Positions 24,840 through 27,610 of a DNA stretch of 27,610 nucleotides are shown in pieces. Each line of letters starts with the position of its first letter. The stretch's first letter is position 1. The position numbers and the translations under genes were made by a program. The notes under the pieces are model-generated. The model was not told the origin of the DNA. It did not search any database and worked only from the letters and a program-made list of their open reading frames with translations. Origin of the DNA: an uncultured Veillonella sp. (GTDB lineage: Bacteria; Bacillota; Negativicutes; Veillonellales; Veillonellaceae); assembly GCA_900556785.1 (NCBI GenBank), contig USQK01000015.1:1-27610 (forward strand), written 5' to 3'.

Positions 24840-24868
24840 AAGAGGTGATACCTAATGTATCACCTCTT
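24840..24868 (+). terminator. Second hairpin with T-tract after the tRNA
   Basis: Perfect 12-bp stem (24840-24851 with 24857-24868) and 5-nt loop, followed by TTTATAT. It has the form of an intrinsic terminator but no gene of its own; probably a backup for the tRNA or the remnant of a lost gene. Confidence 0.6.
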
Positions 24869-24930
24869 TTTATATCTCTTATATCAAACTTTAAAGTATT
24901 ACATTTTACTACTGCCAAACGGCTAAAATG

Positions 24931-24965
24931 AAGAAGGCTATCGACTTAACATCGATAGCCTTCTT
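24931..24965. terminator. Terminator of the homocysteine methyltransferase gene
   Basis: Perfect 14-bp stem (24931-24944 with 24952-24965), 7-nt loop, 24 nt past the leftward gene's stop. T-rich on both sides. The remaining sequence from 24869 to 24930 shows nothing recognisable. Confidence 0.8.
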
Positions 24966-24989
24966 TATTTATATCATTAGTTTATATTA

Positions 24990-26003
24990 CTATTTATGAA
25001 TTTTTCTAGCTATATCTCTAATGATTTCAGGTGTTGTTCTACAACAACCACCTATGATATCTGCCCCAGCATGACGCCATACATCAACATAATCTACAAA
25101 TGATGCAGGGTCGCCATACCAGGTCTTAGTTTCACTATCATAGCTTTCACCAAGATTAGGGTATACAGCAATTGGTTTATCCGTAACAGTACGAATATCC
25201 TTAATCAAGGACTCTACATACTCTGGTTTCGTACAATTGATGCCAATACCAGTTATAGGTCTAACCTTATCGATCATTTCTGCACATTTAATGATAGTTT
25301 CCCCACTAGAAACATGATGTTCATCCTTACAAGAGAAAGCAATCCAACCAGGAATCCCTCGCGATGTATATGGATCAGACATAGCTCGAGCAATGGCAAT
25401 GGCTTCATCATAAGACGGTATTGTTTCAAAAGATAGTATATCAGGATTTTCTTCACAGAATAAGGCTAAGCGAGGTATATGGAACACCTCAAGATACTCA
25501 GTTTGTACACCAGGATATCCACGGTACTCAGAGCCATCCGCCAAAAAAGCTCCATATGGGCCTACAGAGGCCGCTACCAGTGGTTTAGGCAATGCACCTT
25601 CAGAAAAATATCTAATGCCATTTGGGGTCTCTTCTCCCAGTGTAATACCACGCAATGTAAGTGCCCCACTCGCCTTAGCCTCTACAAACTCATTGCGAGC
25701 TTGTACTGCCAAGCGAACAGATAATTTTACAAGTTCAATAGCCTCTTCCGTACCAAATCCTAGGCCTTTAAAGCCAGCTACCGTTGCTTGATACCCAGAA
25801 CTTTGAATGATATCCGCCCCAGCCGCTAAGTACGAAATATGTATTTTTTTGATGATATCCGGTTGGTCCATAAGAATCTTAGCAGACCATAATTTATGCT
25901 GAAGGTTACAGCCATAACGCTCTAACTCTGATCCTAACCCACCATCTAAAACGAGGGCGCCCTTCTCTTTAATTATATCTAAAAATGCACATCGCTTAAC
26001 CAT
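24990..26003 (-). CDS. mmuM: Homocysteine S-methyltransferase
   Basis: 337 aa from the second ATG. MmuM-type enzymes make methionine from homocysteine using S-methylmethionine or SAM as methyl donor. 'VLDGGLGSELERYG' opens the barrel, 'FSFET' style 'LSFETIPSYDEA' sits near 191, and the zinc thiolates are Cys257 ('GINCTK') and the Cys320-Cys321 pair ('GGCCRTTPE'). It is far too short for MetH and has no cobalamin or folate domain. Two ATGs are adjacent (26006, 26003); the AGGTG is 2 nt from the first and 5 nt from the second, which I prefer. It lies downstream of an amino-acid-binding lipoprotein gene in the same direction, with a hairpin between. Donor not deducible. Confidence 0.9.
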   Translation of the reverse strand: MVKRCAFLDIIKEKGALVLDGGLGSELERYGCNLQHKLWSAKILMDQPDIIKKIHISYLAAGADIIQSSGYQATVAGFKGLGFGTEEAIELVKLSVRLAVQARNEFVEAKASGALTLRGITLGEETPNGIRYFSEGALPKPLVAASVGPYGAFLADGSEYRGYPGVQTEYLEVFHIPRLALFCEENPDILSFETIPSYDEAIAIARAMSDPYTSRGIPGWIAFSCKDEHHVSSGETIIKCAEMIDKVRPITGIGINCTKPEYVESLIKDIRTVTDKPIAVYPNLGESYDSETKTWYGDPASFVDYVDVWRHAGADIIGGCCRTTPEIIRDIARKIHK

Positions 26004-26047
26004 CATATCACCTATTCTATACTACCTCATACCATTTGAGGTTTACT

Positions 26048-26074
26048 AAACGTATTATAACAAATAATACGTTT
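26048..26074 (-). terminator. Hairpin after the binding-protein gene
   Basis: Perfect 10-bp AT-rich stem (26048-26057 with 26065-26074) 17 nt past the leftward binding-protein stop. Its downstream T-tract is poor, so partial readthrough into mmuM is plausible. A smaller hairpin, CCTCA/TGAGG (26025-26041), follows before the mmuM ribosome site. Confidence 0.5.
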
Positions 26075-26090
26075 TGGTACTATCTACAAA

Positions 26091-26876
26091 CTATTTTAAA
26101 TCCTCTGTTGGTGGCTCTTTACCAAACCATTTTTTATAAATCTCCGCATATTTGCCATTGGCTTTAATCTTAGCTAAACCATCGTTAACTTTATTAAGAA
26201 GCTCTGTATTGCCTTTCTTTACAGCAATACCAAGCGGCGCCGCATCATAGTCCTCTCCAGTAACCTTTGCGATACCTTTGCCCTTGTTGTTAACATAATA
26301 TTCGTTTACTGGTGTATCGTTAATAACTACATCTACACCTCTATTTTGCAATTCTAAGAACGCATCGACGATGAGGTTGAATTGACGCACATCGGCATTA
26401 GGAATCTTGCTAGCAATTTCTGCACCTATAGATCCGATGGATACACCGATACGCTTTCCTTCTAAATCCTTAAAGCTATTGATATCAGTATTATCAATAT
26501 TAACTACAAGACCATTACCAGCTATATAGTAAGGCTTACTAAAATCAACAGATTTTGCTCGATCTTCAGAGATAGTCATATCAGAGATAGCAATATCGAT
26601 AGTATTACTTTGTAATGCAGGTAAAAGTGCATCAAAGTTCAAGTTTTGAACATCTGCTTCAATGCCCTCTTCTTGAGCAATAGCATTAATAATATCGATA
26701 TCAAAGCCAGCTAATTTTCCGCTGTCTTTATCTTTAAATCCAAATGGTGCATAGGTTGCATCTGTACCAACGCGCCATACCTTTTGACTACTATTTGTAT
26801 TTCCACAGCCCGCAATAAATAGACTGCTAACAATTGTAAAAGCTCCTAACAGAGCTGCTATCTTCTTAAACTTCAT
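26091..26876 (-). CDS. Amino-acid ABC transporter substrate-binding lipoprotein
   Basis: 261 aa. Signal peptide with lipobox 'LFIAGC', lipidated Cys24. The mature part is a SBP_bac_3 (GlnH/FliY-like) domain: 'VGTDATYAPFGFKD', 'LAGFDIDIINAIAQEEG', 'QSNTIDIAISDMTISEDRA', 'VDFSKPYYIAGNGLVV', 'LEGKRIGVSIGS' and 'GIAVKKGN'. The conserved pocket Arg after 'SEDR' and Asp in 'NDTPV' fit polar amino acid binding. No permease or ATPase gene follows; mmuM does. It is therefore an orphan component in this window, working with transporter subunits encoded elsewhere. Proximity to mmuM hints at a sulfur amino acid or S-methylmethionine ligand, but this is inference. Confidence 0.92.
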   Translation of the reverse strand: MKFKKIAALLGAFTIVSSLFIAGCGNTNSSQKVWRVGTDATYAPFGFKDKDSGKLAGFDIDIINAIAQEEGIEADVQNLNFDALLPALQSNTIDIAISDMTISEDRAKSVDFSKPYYIAGNGLVVNIDNTDINSFKDLEGKRIGVSIGSIGAEIASKIPNADVRQFNLIVDAFLELQNRGVDVVINDTPVNEYYVNNKGKGIAKVTGEDYDAAPLGIAVKKGNTELLNKVNDGLAKIKANGKYAEIYKKWFGKEPPTEDLK

Positions 26877-27002
26877 GCTTCACCTAATTGTAAGACTCTA
26901 CTCAATACAGAACAAATCTTATATCCTATTCCTTCGAGTATATCTCTATATACATAAAATATGAACTCAGTATAATACCTATAAAAGTATTACAATATTG
27001 CT

Positions 27003-27031
27003 ATCATATCACCATATATATTCTAGGTCAA
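27003..27031 (-). promoter_or_regulatory. Promoter of the binding-protein gene
   Basis: Leftward TTGACC (27031-27026), 17-nt spacer, TATGAT (27008-27003). Start predicted near 26996 and a 5' leader of about 120 nt (26877-26996), AT-rich, with a small TAATAC/GTATTA hairpin and no riboswitch signature I recognise. Confidence 0.65.
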
Positions 27032-27090
27032 TAATTCCAACCATATAAATAGGTTTTACACAAATATAGTTTTTAGTTATATCAAAAAAA

Positions 27091-27133
27091 GACCGCCTTC
27101 ACCAAGCACAGATAAAACTCGGTAAAGGCGGTC
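27091..27133 (-). terminator. Terminator of the OPT transporter gene
   Basis: Stem 27091-27099 with 27125-27133 (extended by ACC/GGT), followed on the leftward strand by seven T. 74 nt past the stop. Confidence 0.88.
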
Positions 27134-27207
27134 ATCCCTAGAGTGGAGAATTCTTAATAATTTTAATCAAACAAAACACTCACATTCTTAAGGATATATC
27201 TTATTCT

Positions 27208-27610
27208 TTATTTAGCTTTTTTAGCTTTTACGTACATAGCTACTTTGTACAAGAATACACAAAGTAATAAGTACATTACAATACTGAGGTATGTTGCTTC
27301 CGGTGTTTCAACCCAATCTTGAGCGAATACATCAACACCTGCAATACGAAGTACAGCACTGAATAAAGAACCAATGGCACCACCAGCTACGAGACCAGAT
27401 GCAATTGTGCTACCTTTAGAGAAGCGAAGATCTGCCAATTCTTTATCTTTTGTACTATTTTGTACGAAGTATGCAATTAGACCACCGATAAGTAATGGTG
27501 TGTTGATTTCCATTGGCAAGTACGTACCAAGTGCAAATGCCAATGGTGGAACTTTTACCATCCACAAGATAATAGCGAATAATGCACCAGCCATGTATAG
27601 AGGCCATTGA
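27208..27610 (-). CDS. OPT-family oligopeptide transporter, C-terminal part (cut by window edge)
   Basis: The last 133 or so residues of a membrane protein whose start lies beyond the right edge; the frame continues without a stop through 27610 (codons reading QWPLYMAG before the first internal Met). 'PPLAFALGTYLPMEINTPLLIGG' in two parts ('PPLAFALGTYLPME', 'TPLLIGGLIAYFV') and 'GLVAGGAIGSLFSAVLRIAG' are typical of the C-terminal helices of OPT proteins, followed by one more membrane helix ('YLSIVMYLLLCVFLYKVAMY') and a Lys-rich tail. OPT members carry oligopeptides or metal chelates by proton coupling. Substrate unknown. Confidence 0.88.
   Translation of the reverse strand, partial: QWPLYMAGALFAIILWMVKVPPLAFALGTYLPMEINTPLLIGGLIAYFVQNSTKDKELADLRFSKGSTIASGLVAGGAIGSLFSAVLRIAGVDVFAQDWVETPEATYLSIVMYLLLCVFLYKVAMYVKAKKAK

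Overview
The window looks like a chromosomal segment of a low-GC Negativicute, most probably a Veillonella species. This is inferred from the AT-rich sequence, the single-chain glutaminase-fused PurL, the OPT-family transporter and the complete menaquinone gene set. No marker gene for taxonomy is present, so the genus is a judgement from protein character. I see no plasmid, phage, IS element, integrase or CRISPR array. The content is mostly core metabolism, and the most interesting signals are in the non-coding leaders.

Layout: a small membrane-anchored hypothetical protein (37-654, +) converges on a seven-gene menaquinone operon read leftwards, menF-menD-menH-menB-menE-menC-menI (8485 down to 783). 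It covers the steps from chorismate to 1,4-dihydroxy-2-naphthoate; menA and menG are not here. To its right lies a leftward purine operon, purE-purC-purF-purM-purN-purH-purD (16064 down to 8744), closed by a strong terminator. Next comes a leftward unit of xpt plus two tandem paralogous hypothetical genes (17996 to 16496), then a leftward LysR-type regulator (19149-18244). purL runs rightward, divergent from the regulator (19417-23157). Beyond it are a flavodiiron protein gene (23320-24555, +) and a tRNA-Ser(GGA) gene (24703-24793, +). The right end has a leftward homocysteine S-methyltransferase, an orphan amino-acid-binding lipoprotein, and the C-terminal end of an OPT-family transporter cut by the window edge.

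The purine genes supply all the IMP steps except PurK and PurB; PurS and PurQ functions are folded into the large PurL. Xpt adds xanthine salvage. The menaquinone genes feed anaerobic electron transport, and the flavodiiron protein probably handles traces of O2 or NO.

Two leaders deserve attention. The men operon has an intrinsic terminator about 35 bases upstream of menF, preceded by a 9-bp candidate antiterminator partner and an extended -10 promoter, which is the architecture of a riboswitch or attenuator, but matches no class I recognise. The pur operon has a consensus promoter, a short leader ORF with a perfect Shine-Dalgarno sequence, and an intrinsic terminator inside that ORF, just before the purE ribosome binding site. 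PurBox-like sites lie immediately upstream of that promoter.
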